Below are positions 28,003 through 37,437 of a DNA stretch of 64,000 bases, piece by piece (the first letter of the stretch is position 1; each line of letters opens with the position of its first letter). A program made the translations under genes and the position numbers. The stretch is from the NCBI GenBank assembly GCA_003990705.1, contig AP018318.1:4033501-4097500 (forward strand). The letters run 5' to 3'. A model generated the notes under the pieces. The model did no database searches. It was not told where the DNA came from and saw nothing but the letters and a program-made list of their open reading frames with translations. Origin of the DNA: Nostoc sp. HK-01. GTDB taxonomy: Bacteria > Cyanobacteriota > Cyanobacteriia > Cyanobacteriales > Nostocaceae.

Positions 28003-30666
28003 CTACAACCAATTACCAATTAATACATAAGCAGACCAAAAACTAGGCGCTCTGTAATTGGGGTGTTGCAAGATTTTTAGTTGAGCATGACGGAGGGCTT
28101 GAGCTTTGCTGATGTTACCTTTTTTCAGTTGTTGATAGAAGTCACCAACAAATAAAGCTGTAGATTCATCATCAATTTGCCACAGAGAAGCCAACGTACT
28201 ACGCGCACCTGCTCTGATGGCTGTCCCTGCAAGTCCTAAAGCGGCTCGTTTATCTCCGGCGGCCGTTTGACAAGCACTCAAGACTAAAAGTTCTACTGCT
28301 TGTGCTTGAGTTTCATCTCGACTGCGGAGTAAGCTGTCAAATTGCTTGACATTAATAGGCCCATCGGCTGCTAGAATAAACGTTTCCTCAGCACGGGAAC
28401 TAAACTGGCCGTGAGTGGCTAAATGTACCACATTAAAAGGAAATGAATTAACTTCTTTTTCTAGGGCTTTGCTGGTGAATTGCTGATCTAACAGATTGGT
28501 TGTCGCAACTCCAGCGTTGGAAATAGACTTAACTTCTGACTTAATGGCAGGTAATGGTGCAAAGTTAGGAAAGTCTGCTGGAGGCTGACTTAACCCAGCA
28601 ATCAAGGCTTGTAGTGGCTGTTTGACTAAAGGATGAGGATTTTGCAGTTGTAAACTAACACTCAAGGCGATCGCATATTTCTCAATTAAGAATTTTTGAC
28701 CATCGTAGAGAGATGCCATTGGGATGTTACGCAATACACCATCTAGCACAAATACAAGAGTATCGACTTTTTTGGCTGATAAATCTGATTCAATGGGTTT
28801 AAGCAGCCAGTTGTAAACAGTTTGTGATTGCATTTTGACGGCGTTGGTAGCAGTCGGATTCACCAAGACTTTTCTGAGTTTGCTAACAGCTTTTTCTACT
28901 TCTTCTTGGGTAATATTTGTGCTGTAAAGTTGTAGAGGTTGGTTAGGTAGTTTGACAATTACCTGAAGTTGTTTAGGAAGAATGATCGGATAAAAAATAG
29001 CAGCAGTAGAAAAAATAGCAGTATTGGGATTTTCCTGATCCGCCACTTGATCCAGGATGACATTTTTACCTTCTAAACAGGCTTCCTGGAAAAAGTTATC
29101 TATTTCTGCCAATTGCAAAGCTTCGATTCGCTTACGTGCCTGGTCTAAAATTTTCGCATTTGGTTGCCCTGCTTGAGATTGCAAGAGTAACTCTACTGAT
29201 TGGCGATACAGTGGTTCAACGCTATCTCGAAAATTAAATTGTATATCTTGATTAATTGTTGCTAAATCACTACGTAGAGATTTGATAGTGTCTACTGCGG
29301 CATCATAAGCCGCGATCGCGCCAGGAAACTCTTTTTGTTGCCAAAGTAATCTACCTAACTGCCACTGCAAGCGATAGGCGATATCTGGTGTAATAGTAGC
29401 CTGTGCTAAGATTAACCCCTGCTGCGTCAGATTTGTAGCCTCTGACCACTGTTTAGTTTGTTCGTACAAATTGCCCAAGCTCAAAAGTGCATTGGCTTCG
29501 GCACGGCGATCGCCTAAACTGTGAGCTTCTTTCACCGTATTTGCCAAAAGTTGGGCAATTTTTGGCAAATTGGGCAATTGCGAGTCAGGAGTAGAGTTTT
29601 TTTGTCGATTCGCCATTTCCAGTTTGATCAAGCTTTGGGCGTAATTAATCTGGGAGTAAATAGCAGTGCGACTGGGGGAAAGTTGGTTAAGTTGAGATTG
29701 AATAGTCGGTAATAGAGACTCGGCCTCGGTTAATTGTTGACTTTCAATTAACAGACTCAGGTAATTAAGTTGTGCTGAGATTTTGGCTAAAGGTGAAGGA
29801 GATAGTTTGATAGCTTGTTGATAATATGTGAGCGCTGCTGGTGTTTGCTGTTGTTTGCGTGCATGATTGCCCAAACTAAACAAACTAGCTGCCATATCAT
29901 GATGCGATTCTAAACTTTGGGCGATCGCTAAACTTTGTTTTAGAGCTTCTTGAGATTTTGGTAAACTTCCTGATATTAACAACGCATTCCCCAGCGATCG
30001 CAACCCCACAGCTTTTTCGAGAGAATCTGGTTGTGATTGCAATTGTTGATTGACTATCTCTAGCATTTGAATAGCACGGCGGTAAAAGCCTTGAGTCCGC
30101 CAAGCTTGTGCTTGATTGATTTGCGATCGCAGCAAGCCACTATCATTATGGGTTTGCTGATAAATTTTCTCAGTTTGCTGCCAACTAACTAAAGCTGCTT
30201 CTGGCTTTCCCATCAAAAGTTGCAGACGGCCTTGAATTTCTAGAGATTGGGCAAATATTTGCGAATTTTGGCGGACTTCTAGCAACTTCAAGCTTTCACT
30301 AATTGCTTGTTGTGCCTCTGTGAATTCACTTAGTTGTTGGTAAGCCAAAGATAAATTACTGAGGGTAATAGCTAGTTTAACTTTATCTCCTGTTTGTTTA
30401 TATGCTTGTGCTGCTTGTTGTAATACTTGCACTGCTTCAGTAAAACGCCCAGCATCATAGAGAATTTTGCCTTGTTCTAAAGGTGAATTAGTAATGGTTG
30501 CATTCGTCAATAAAGATGCAGAGGAGAGATTATGAGGTAAAACAGGCAACACAGGCAAACCCAGCACACATAGCAGACTGACCACAAAATACAACAATAA
30601 ACTTAAAAATCGGCTTATTTTGCGAGAATGTGGCCAAAAATCCCTAGTTTTGGTTTTGATGGGCAT
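28003..30666 (-). CDS. TPR-CHAT protein (caspase-like protease family)
   Basis: An 887-aa protein with an N-terminal membrane or signal segment (FLSLLLYFVVSLLCVLGLPV). A long row of tetratricopeptide repeats follows (about 60-480; for example LEQGKILYDAGRFTEAVQVL, LAYQQLSEFTEAQQAI and LGNHARKQQQTPAALTYYQ), then the C-terminal CHAT domain (about 630-887). The catalytic dyad is visible: His752 in LATHGQ and Cys799 in LVLSACQTA. CHAT proteins are clan CD proteases related to caspases; in cyanobacteria most have unknown substrates. It is alone, convergent with apcC. It differs in build from the caspase-STAND protein at 3402, so it is not a simple paralogue. Confidence 0.93.
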   Translation of the reverse strand: MPIKTKTRDFWPHSRKISRFLSLLLYFVVSLLCVLGLPVLPVLPHNLSSASLLTNATITNSPLEQGKILYDAGRFTEAVQVLQQAAQAYKQTGDKVKLAITLSNLSLAYQQLSEFTEAQQAISESLKLLEVRQNSQIFAQSLEIQGRLQLLMGKPEAALVSWQQTEKIYQQTHNDSGLLRSQINQAQAWRTQGFYRRAIQMLEIVNQQLQSQPDSLEKAVGLRSLGNALLISGSLPKSQEALKQSLAIAQSLESHHDMAASLFSLGNHARKQQQTPAALTYYQQAIKLSPSPLAKISAQLNYLSLLIESQQLTEAESLLPTIQSQLNQLSPSRTAIYSQINYAQSLIKLEMANRQKNSTPDSQLPNLPKIAQLLANTVKEAHSLGDRRAEANALLSLGNLYEQTKQWSEATNLTQQGLILAQATITPDIAYRLQWQLGRLLWQQKEFPGAIAAYDAAVDTIKSLRSDLATINQDIQFNFRDSVEPLYRQSVELLLQSQAGQPNAKILDQARKRIEALQLAEIDNFFQEACLEGKNVILDQVADQENPNTAIFSTAAIFYPIILPKQLQVIVKLPNQPLQLYSTNITQEEVEKAVSKLRKVLVNPTATNAVKMQSQTVYNWLLKPIESDLSAKKVDTLVFVLDGVLRNIPMASLYDGQKFLIEKYAIALSVSLQLQNPHPLVKQPLQALIAGLSQPPADFPNFAPLPAIKSEVKSISNAGVATTNLLDQQFTSKALEKEVNSFPFNVVHLATHGQFSSRAEETFILAADGPINVKQFDSLLRSRDETQAQAVELLVLSACQTAAGDKRAALGLAGTAIRAGARSTLASLWQIDDESTALFVGDFYQQLKKGNISKAQALRHAQLKILQHPNYRAPSFWSAYVLIGNWL

Positions 30667-30837
30667 GGCAATAGATAGATGACAATAGAGAAAGTAGATA
30701 ATTGGCTGTAAAAAAATTAGATAATTTCACCAAGAGCATCGACAATCCATGCCCTGTGCTTCGACAATTTTATATTGTTTGTTGCATAAACTAGACCCTA
30801 GAAGCAGTTAGAAAAAGAAATTTAAGTAAAAGGATAG

Positions 30838-31257
30838 ATGATTACACCGATGCGTATATTTGTTTTAATTTTTAATGCTCACACAGAAAACGAAGGCATT
30901 CACACAGTTCGAGTTGGCGATCGCAATAAAATTCTCATGTTTGAGTCAGAGGATGATGCTCTCCGCTTTGCCCTGTTGTTAGAAGCCCAGGATTTCCCTA
31001 CACCTACAGTCGAAGCGATCGATGCGGAAGAAATTAAGGAATTTTGCGACAGCGCTGGTTACGATTGGGAAATTGTGCCGGAAAATAGTGATTTAGTTCT
31101 TCCTCCAGAACTGAACGTAGAAGAAACTGACTGGCAAATAGATGCCGAAAACGATGACACTTCCTTCGACACTGAAGAAGTCCCACCAGCAGCAGAAACA
31201 GAATTTTCTGACTCTGAACTCGAAAATATTCGCCGCAAACTAGAAGGATTGTTGTAA
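30838..31257 (+). CDS. DUF3110 domain protein
   Basis: A 139-aa acidic soluble protein. The N-terminal half (MRIFVLIFNAHTENEGIHTV ... FESEDDALRFALLLEAQDF ... EIKEFCDSAGYDWEIV) is the cyanobacterial DUF3110 domain, of unknown function. The C-terminal 40 residues are acidic and low in complexity. A good ribosome site (AAAAGGATAG) precedes the ATG at 30838. It is followed by heptamer repeats and then murQ. Confidence 0.85.
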   Translation: MITPMRIFVLIFNAHTENEGIHTVRVGDRNKILMFESEDDALRFALLLEAQDFPTPTVEAIDAEEIKEFCDSAGYDWEIVPENSDLVLPPELNVEETDWQIDAENDDTSFDTEEVPPAAETEFSDSELENIRRKLEGLL

Positions 31258-31260
31258 TTA

Positions 31261-31295
31261 GTCATTGGTCATTAGTCATTAGTCATTGGTAATTC
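31261..31295. repeat. GTCATTA/GTCATTG heptamer repeat (STRR type)
   Basis: Tandem GTCATTG and GTCATTA units follow the DUF3110 gene; an inverted counterpart (AATGACTAATGAC, ACAAATGAC) lies at 31371-31405 and touches the start of murQ. Similar repeats recur at about 62340-62410 and 63738-63778. Confidence 0.85.
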
Positions 31296-31402
31296 TTTAG
31301 GGTGGGTGTAAGTGAAATCAAGATATAGATGATGAAGGTTTTATTTACACTCCTACACCTTTGTTTTTTGACAAATGACTAATGACAGAGGACAAATAAC
31401 AA

Positions 31403-32347
31403 ATGACACAGGAAACAGAAACAATGGCAGATTTGCAGGAACGCGGGCATCTTCTAACTGAGCAGGTAAATCCTCTTAGTCTCAACTTAGATCAACTTAG
31501 TGCTTTAGAATTGGTAGAACTGTTTAATAGCGAAGACCAAAAAGCCGTAGCAGCAGTAGCCGCGGCAAAAGTTGAGTTAGCTCAAGCCATTGAACGAACA
31601 GCAGAGCGTTTGCACCAAGGGGGACGCTTATTTTATATAGGTGCAGGTACAAGCGGTAGGTTAGGGGTGTTAGATGCGGCTGAATGTCCCCCTACTTTTT
31701 GTACGCCTCCAGAACTAGTACAGGGAATCATTGCTGGTGGTGCTGGCGCACTGGTACGTAGTTCTGAGGATTTAGAAGACCGCGCCCAAGACGGAGAAGC
31801 GGCGATCGCCCAAAGGCAAATTACCCAATTAGACGTAGTGGTTGGGATTACGGCTGGTGGGACAACTCCTTTTGTGCATGGAGCGCTAAACGCCGCCCGT
31901 CAGCGGGGAGCCGTAACTATATTTATTGCCTGTGTGCCAAAAACACAAGTTAGCATCGATGTTGATATTGATATTCGTCTGTTAACTGGGCCAGAGGTAT
32001 TAGCTGGTTCAACTCGCTTAAAAGCTGGTACTGTCACAAAGCTGACTTTAAATATTTTGTCCACTGGCGTGATGGTGAAGCTGGGCAAAGTTTACGGCAA
32101 TCGGATGGTGGATGTAGCAGTCACAAATCAAAAACTCCGCGATCGCGCTTTGCGAATTCTGCAAGACCTTACTGGCTTAAGTCGGGAAACTGCGAATGTA
32201 CTGCTAGAACGTAGCGGTAAATGGGTCAAGCTGGCTTTATTAATGCACTGGACTGGTTTAGAAAAAGCAGCAGGCGATCGGCTTTTATCAGAACACCAAG
32301 GTAATCTCAGAGCCGCTGTAGCCACCTACAAGAACACACAAGCCTGA
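31403..32347 (+). CDS. murQ: N-acetylmuramic acid 6-phosphate etherase
   Basis: A 314-aa SIS-fold enzyme that cleaves the lactyl ether of MurNAc-6-phosphate, for recycling of peptidoglycan sugars. Family-typical blocks are present: FYIGAGTSGRLGVLDAAECP, the GIIAGGAGALVRSSEDLEDR loop and VVGITAGGTTPFVHGAL, and a C-terminal helical part. The start may instead be the ATG 14 codons on (MADLQERGHLL), since the upstream DNA is repeat sequence. No anmK or phosphotransferase gene is next to it. Confidence 0.93.
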   Translation: MTQETETMADLQERGHLLTEQVNPLSLNLDQLSALELVELFNSEDQKAVAAVAAAKVELAQAIERTAERLHQGGRLFYIGAGTSGRLGVLDAAECPPTFCTPPELVQGIIAGGAGALVRSSEDLEDRAQDGEAAIAQRQITQLDVVVGITAGGTTPFVHGALNAARQRGAVTIFIACVPKTQVSIDVDIDIRLLTGPEVLAGSTRLKAGTVTKLTLNILSTGVMVKLGKVYGNRMVDVAVTNQKLRDRALRILQDLTGLSRETANVLLERSGKWVKLALLMHWTGLEKAAGDRLLSEHQGNLRAAVATYKNTQA

Positions 32348-33159
32348 GCATTATTGCATAGATAAATCGTGACATCAATTCTAAACATCTGGCTGCTACT
32401 AATTTTTGGTGGCAAGCCTTTTTTTCGTTTTGCGGCTGGAACACTATGATCAATCTTTTGACTGGGAAGCAATTGTCAGGCGATCGCTTAACAGCAACAA
32501 AGTAAAACTAAAAGGTAACAAATTAACAAACTTACGCTTACAAATTTTAGTAAATAATAAAAATTAGATTACAAATTTATCAATGTTGTTTTACTAGACA
32601 AAAAATTTATCTTCCTATACATAGCATTGCTAAATCTTTCTTTTCTGTTTACTATCCCTACTGCAACAAGTAACTTGACAACTCATTCAGGATAGCTGTA
32701 TCAAATATATCTTTCTGGAAATCCTATTACTTTTCCAATCTACACCTAAGACAACTAGATATTTTTTTACGAAAAAATAAAAATACTTATTTAAAAAATC
32801 ACAATTTATTTTTCCTAGAATATACTCAAAAATATCAAAATTTATATGATTGGTGTTACAGGTTACACAAAAATTGAAAATGATAGATAAAGGATGCAAA
32901 ACACTGTTAGACACTGCTTTGCAAATTAAAGAAGATTAAATATTTTCTGATTAAATTTAAATCTTACGTAGAATTACTAGTTTTTTATGATACGTAACGC
33001 TTTCTTTTTTTAACACTAGTTACGAGTTTTTTCTAGTACCAATCACGCAAATATTAAGTTAACCTAAATCACATTGTAGTTTTAAACCTATTTACGCAAT
33101 TTCTCGGATATAGAGAAATTGCAAGAGTTTAGTGTTTCCTAATGAGTTCAGGATTTTTC
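32348..33159. other. Long AT-rich intergenic region
   Basis: I see no supported gene in this 810-bp, markedly AT-rich stretch. A 75-codon frame on the minus strand (32687-32914) has no ribosome site and an unconvincing composition. A HIP1 site is at about 32481. It may hold the promoter of the GH30-like gene. Confidence 0.5.
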
Positions 33160-34617
33160 ATGAGTAAACGTAATTCTTTTTTGTGTTCTTTAGTAGCCTC
33201 TGCTGCATTTTTGGCACAACCATTAGCTAGTGCATTAGCAATTACTCCTATTAACATCACAGTTAAATCAGGAGCAAAACAAGCATTTCAAGGGTTAGGA
33301 TTTAGCTCAACTATTGCTGGTAGTAATGGATATGCAAAGCTAACACAATCACAAAAAAATATACTGCAAAAACTGCTATGTAATGATGCGAAATTTAAGA
33401 TTGTCAGGCTATGGTTCGACGGAAATAAATACGCACCTCAACCCGGTGTAGAAAACATGCCTGTGTTCGTAAATCCTTATGTAAAATCAGGATTTATTGC
33501 TGATGCCTTAGCAAATGGATGTACTACACTGCTGTTAGCGCCTGGTGCCTTACCATCGTATATGAAGTCTGAAGATAGTATCTACATTAAAGATACTGAG
33601 ATATTCAATTATGCTACTCTTTTAGCCAACTTCATATCTCGGATGAAGCAAGAATATGGAGTTAAACTTCATGCTACAGGCATATTAAACGAGCCTAATG
33701 ATAATTCAATCAGATTCAAAGATTCTCAATGGCCTGTGATGGTTAAGGCGCTACGCCAAGAGTTAGATAATCGTAATCTACAAGATGTCAAAATAATTAC
33801 ACCTGAGTTGGCTAATGCTGATAGTATCGCTGTCCGAATCATCAAAGCCATCAAAAATGACTCCGAAGCTTGGAAAGCACTGGCGGCGATTTCTACCCAT
33901 TCATATAATATGGCCGCAGCGTCTTGGATAGTCTCGCAAATTGAAGGAACAGATAAAGAATATTGGATGACAGAAGCTGGTAACAATGGCCCAGAAGAAC
34001 CCGGAGACGCTCTTAATGCCGCTTCTGCGGCTTCCCGCTTTCTCAATGATATGAACAATCGGGTTACTCACTGGATTTGGTTTATTGGACATGCACCATC
34101 ACATACCGAAGATAACTCTACACGAATAATTCCTTACACCATCAGCCCATTTAAATATCAGTTGTTCCAAAAATATCATTACTTCAAGCAACTAACTCGA
34201 ACCTTTGATGTCGGAGCCGTATTCCGCAAAAGCTATAGCTCGTTAGAGAAAGATATGAGATGGTCTTCGGGTAAAAAACCGCGAATTACTGTAGCTAGTG
34301 CTAAAAACCCTGACGGTTCTTGGGGAATAGGGATAAGTAATTACACTTCTGACAAATTTTTCTTTGCTCTACCTGCTGGTTTGGGTTATCCAGAAGGTAC
34401 ATTGGTGAGTGACGCACAATCTGGTCGTCAAGCAGAAACTTTTGCTGTCACAGTGTTTATAGAAGAACTAGCTCAAACTGGAGACATCAAGATGAAAATG
34501 TATCGTTCTAACAGCAATGTGAATAACGTCTACATTGGCACTGCTTTGATGCGTAAAGGAACAGTTACTATTCCCAAAGTAGAAAGTTTGGATCTTATTA
34601 CTCTTCGCAATCAGTAA
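33160..34617 (+). CDS. Secreted GH30-like glycoside hydrolase
   Basis: A 485-aa secreted protein: signal peptide MSKRNSFLCSLVASAAFL ending near ASALA. The catalytic (beta/alpha)8 barrel spans about residues 30-385 and resembles GH30 (glucuronoxylanase/glucosylceramidase-type). The acid/base Glu is in ATGILNEPND and the nucleophile Glu in YWMTEAGNNG, spaced as in GH30. The C-terminal 100 residues are a beta domain. The start at the second ATG (33160) has AGGA at the right distance; the track-like earlier ATG at 33142 adds six residues and is also possible. It ends in a strong terminator and lies beside the exopolysaccharide series, so it may trim that polymer (inference). Confidence 0.82.
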   Translation: MSKRNSFLCSLVASAAFLAQPLASALAITPINITVKSGAKQAFQGLGFSSTIAGSNGYAKLTQSQKNILQKLLCNDAKFKIVRLWFDGNKYAPQPGVENMPVFVNPYVKSGFIADALANGCTTLLLAPGALPSYMKSEDSIYIKDTEIFNYATLLANFISRMKQEYGVKLHATGILNEPNDNSIRFKDSQWPVMVKALRQELDNRNLQDVKIITPELANADSIAVRIIKAIKNDSEAWKALAAISTHSYNMAAASWIVSQIEGTDKEYWMTEAGNNGPEEPGDALNAASAASRFLNDMNNRVTHWIWFIGHAPSHTEDNSTRIIPYTISPFKYQLFQKYHYFKQLTRTFDVGAVFRKSYSSLEKDMRWSSGKKPRITVASAKNPDGSWGIGISNYTSDKFFFALPAGLGYPEGTLVSDAQSGRQAETFAVTVFIEELAQTGDIKMKMYRSNSNVNNVYIGTALMRKGTVTIPKVESLDLITLRNQ

Positions 34618-34673
34618 TTAAAACGATAGCCTTTGTAAATTCCCCAAACTAAGTTAGTCAATCATCAACGTTT

Positions 34674-34702
34674 TAGCTAGAGGAAATTCTAGCTATTTTT
34701 TT
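34674..34702 (+). terminator. Intrinsic terminator of the GH30-like gene
   Basis: TAGCTAGA and TCTAGCTA form a perfect 8-bp stem with loop GGAAAT, followed by seven T residues. Confidence 0.88.
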
Positions 34703-34850
34703 CTAGATTTTAGTTAAATCAACAAAACTCTCATATACTTATATAGCCAAAACACACTCGACTTAATACTTACTTCATCACTAAGCTATAAATATAGATA
34801 TGTGTGATAAAATCATATATCGATTATTCTAATAATATATAAGCAAAATC

Positions 34851-36077
34851 TTGTTAAAAACAATACATCTTCAACAAAATACTCTAACTCCTGAAATAGA
34901 ACTATTAATTTGTTGTTCTCGCACTTACCTAGACGAAAAAAGTTCTATAACCATCCAAACTTTGTTACAACAAGCTCAAATTAACTGGCAATATCTCATT
35001 GAAATTGCTGCTTACCACAAAGTTTTATCTTTGTTATTTATTAATCTAAGTAAAATAGATTCTCAATCTATTCCTAGTAATATATTTAGTTCACTACAGA
35101 AATATTATTATCTTAATACACAGAATAGTCTGTTAATGGCGAGTAAACTTTTAAATATATTAAATATTTTCGCTGAATATGACATTCCTGTCATTCCTTT
35201 TAAAGGGCCTATTTTAGCTATCACAGCCTACGGAGATATCTCACGTAGATCTTTTGGAGATTTGGATCTGCTCGTACATCGAGAAGACTTTATTAAAACT
35301 AAACAACTTTTGATGGATAAAGGATTTGAGCCGTATGCAGATAGCAGTGAACAAGAAGCCGCTTATCTTAAATCTCTCAATATTCTCGACCAAGAAGCTT
35401 ATTTACGTTCTCATTGGGAACTACATCTAATTAATCGCCAAGAGCAAGTTACTTTAGATGTTCACCAAGGAGTGTTATCCAAGAAATTTTCAGTACCCTA
35501 CAGTTCAGAATGGATATGGGAAGATACCAAATTAATATCTTTTACTGGTAAACAAATACTTAGCTTTTCTGCGGAAAATCTGATCATTATTCTCTGTTCA
35601 CAAGGTGGAAAAGACTGTTGGCTATGGTTGAATAGAATATGTGACTTGGCTGAAGTACTACGTACCTATGCTGATGTGAATTGGGAAAAGATTTGGCAGC
35701 TTGCTATAAAGCTAAAAATGACACGAATGCTGTTACTAGGACTTTCGCTTGCTCATCATGTCTTAGATGCTCAACTTCCTGAATTTATTTTACAAAAAAT
35801 AGAAGGTAACTCATTAGTCAAAAATCTAACTTTAGAAATTATTATTCAACTGACTTGTAATCTGCCAAATACTGCACCACAAAGTCAATTAAAATCTATC
35901 CTCTTTCATTTAAAGTTAATAGAAAATCCTTGGGACGAGATAACATATTGCTACGAACAGATTATGGTTCCCACAATCGCTGATAAAAGTTTTATCCGTT
36001 TACCCAAAGCTTTATCATTTTTGTACTATTTTGTTCGACCAGTGCGGATGATTTTTTTTAATCAAAATATAAAATAA
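34851..36077 (+). CDS. Nucleotidyltransferase-like protein (NTP_transf_5 type)
   Basis: A 408-aa protein with the nucleotidyltransferase hallmark RSFGDLDLLVHRED (a G-D-x-D metal-binding site near residue 140) preceded by VIPFKGPILAITAYGD, as in the NTP_transf_5 family. Members sit mostly in bacterial polysaccharide or peptide-modification clusters, with no fixed activity. The only candidate start is a TTG at 34851 (MLKTIHLQQNTL) without a clear ribosome site, so the N-terminus is uncertain. It is convergent with the glycosyltransferase at 36109, with a 31-bp gap. Confidence 0.8.
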   Translation: MLKTIHLQQNTLTPEIELLICCSRTYLDEKSSITIQTLLQQAQINWQYLIEIAAYHKVLSLLFINLSKIDSQSIPSNIFSSLQKYYYLNTQNSLLMASKLLNILNIFAEYDIPVIPFKGPILAITAYGDISRRSFGDLDLLVHREDFIKTKQLLMDKGFEPYADSSEQEAAYLKSLNILDQEAYLRSHWELHLINRQEQVTLDVHQGVLSKKFSVPYSSEWIWEDTKLISFTGKQILSFSAENLIIILCSQGGKDCWLWLNRICDLAEVLRTYADVNWEKIWQLAIKLKMTRMLLLGLSLAHHVLDAQLPEFILQKIEGNSLVKNLTLEIIIQLTCNLPNTAPQSQLKSILFHLKLIENPWDEITYCYEQIMVPTIADKSFIRLPKALSFLYYFVRPVRMIFFNQNIK

Positions 36078-36108
36078 ATAAAAACTATATTAAACGATAA
36101 ATTACTTT

Positions 36109-37284
36109 TTAAATGAACTGCCTATAAATAGACATTAATTGCTTATAATTTACTGCTGAAGAATATCTGGATTCATACATAAAACGAGCATTATTACCAC
36201 AATTATTCATAAACTCAGGATGATTAATAGCCCATTGTATTTTAGCTGCTAAATCTTGTGAATTGCCAGCTTCAAAGTGTAATCCGCTGACCTGATCTTC
36301 AACAATTTCGGCCATACTTCCTAACTTAGAAACTAGTACAGGTAAACTAGAAGCAAATGCTTCCACAATTGTTAATGGAAAACCTTCATACCAAATTGAA
36401 GGAAGAACTAAAAATTTAGCTTTTTTCATTAGTTCCATGACTGTTGATTTATCTTGATATCCTAAAAATTCAATTAAATTTGCATAACCTGCTCGTTGAA
36501 CTTGTTTCTGTAATAATTGACGTATTGGGCCATCTCCAACAATTTTTAATGGTGTAGATATATTGTTATGGATATAAGCATCTATCAGAACAGAAACTCC
36601 TTTTTCTTCTGATAGTCTACCAACGAACAGCAAGTAATCATCACGCCGACTATTGAACTCCACAGTATTTGGATGAAAAACAAAATTTGGTTTAATATAA
36701 ATTTTTTCTGCTGGTAGTCCAGCTTGAATCATTTTTTCCTTTTGAAATTGAGTTAAAACAATATAACCGTTGACTCTCTGGTGCCAAGTACCTGTTAATC
36801 TATGCCATGTAGTCATTGCTGCTACAACAGAACTTTGAAGATGAGAATTGCGATAACAGCCATGCACCACACTAGACCAAGGGATTAATTTACCAATACA
36901 ATCTTCACAAATCTTGCCATCTCGAAATGGCATTGCTTTAGGACAAGCAAGGCGATAGTTATGCAGTGTTTGAATAACAGGTACTCCAGCACTATAACAA
37001 GCATCATATACAGCAGGAGAGAGTAAAGGAAAAAAATTATGTACATGAACTATTTCAGGAGAACAACGCGTAATCTCTGCTTGAACTCGGTGTTTAGATG
37101 CAAGGGAATATATGGCTCCCCCAGCTGCTGCCAATGTATCCCAAATATTAACTATATTCAGGTTATTTTCTTCCAATAAAATCACATTATGCCCATTAGC
37201 TTCTAATAGGCTTTTTTCTGCCTGAACTACTTTATCTTCACCACCGCTTAATCGATAGCGATTGTGTAACATTAACAGCTTCAT
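36109..37284 (-). CDS. GT4-family glycosyltransferase (pair member A1)
   Basis: A 391-aa GT-B-fold retaining glycosyltransferase. It begins MKLLMLHNRYRLSGGEDKVV with the N-terminal GG motif; the C-terminal donor site has FVGRLSEEKG and the E-x7-E motif in EGFPLTIVE. A cysteine-containing loop (NYRLACP, GKICEDCIGKL, HGCYRN) is shared with the enzyme at 40239, showing that the two are paralogues. It transfers a sugar in polysaccharide assembly; donor and acceptor are unknown. It is the last gene of the minus-strand exopolysaccharide series. Confidence 0.9.
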   Translation of the reverse strand: MKLLMLHNRYRLSGGEDKVVQAEKSLLEANGHNVILLEENNLNIVNIWDTLAAAGGAIYSLASKHRVQAEITRCSPEIVHVHNFFPLLSPAVYDACYSAGVPVIQTLHNYRLACPKAMPFRDGKICEDCIGKLIPWSSVVHGCYRNSHLQSSVVAAMTTWHRLTGTWHQRVNGYIVLTQFQKEKMIQAGLPAEKIYIKPNFVFHPNTVEFNSRRDDYLLFVGRLSEEKGVSVLIDAYIHNNISTPLKIVGDGPIRQLLQKQVQRAGYANLIEFLGYQDKSTVMELMKKAKFLVLPSIWYEGFPLTIVEAFASSLPVLVSKLGSMAEIVEDQVSGLHFEAGNSQDLAAKIQWAINHPEFMNNCGNNARFMYESRYSSAVNYKQLMSIYRQFI

Positions 37285-37437
37285 GCTTTTTTCTGAACTG
37301 TTGGATATGAATTAATACTATTCAGTTAAGGTGTAGTAATTTTGGTTCTGAGGGATACACTAATAAAAATTTATCTGAACTTTATTTTTATATGAATAGT
37401 CTATAAAAACAGGGAATAGCAATTAGAGAAAATCTAG

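Noticed and set aside
28003-30666. CRISPR type III-E-like TPR-CHAT (Craspase) system
   Set aside because: No gRAMP effector or CRISPR array is present; stand-alone TPR-CHAT proteins are common in cyanobacteria.
32687-32914. 75-codon minus-strand frame in an AT-rich spacer
   Set aside because: No ribosome site, composition typical of AT-rich spacer, no recognisable motif.
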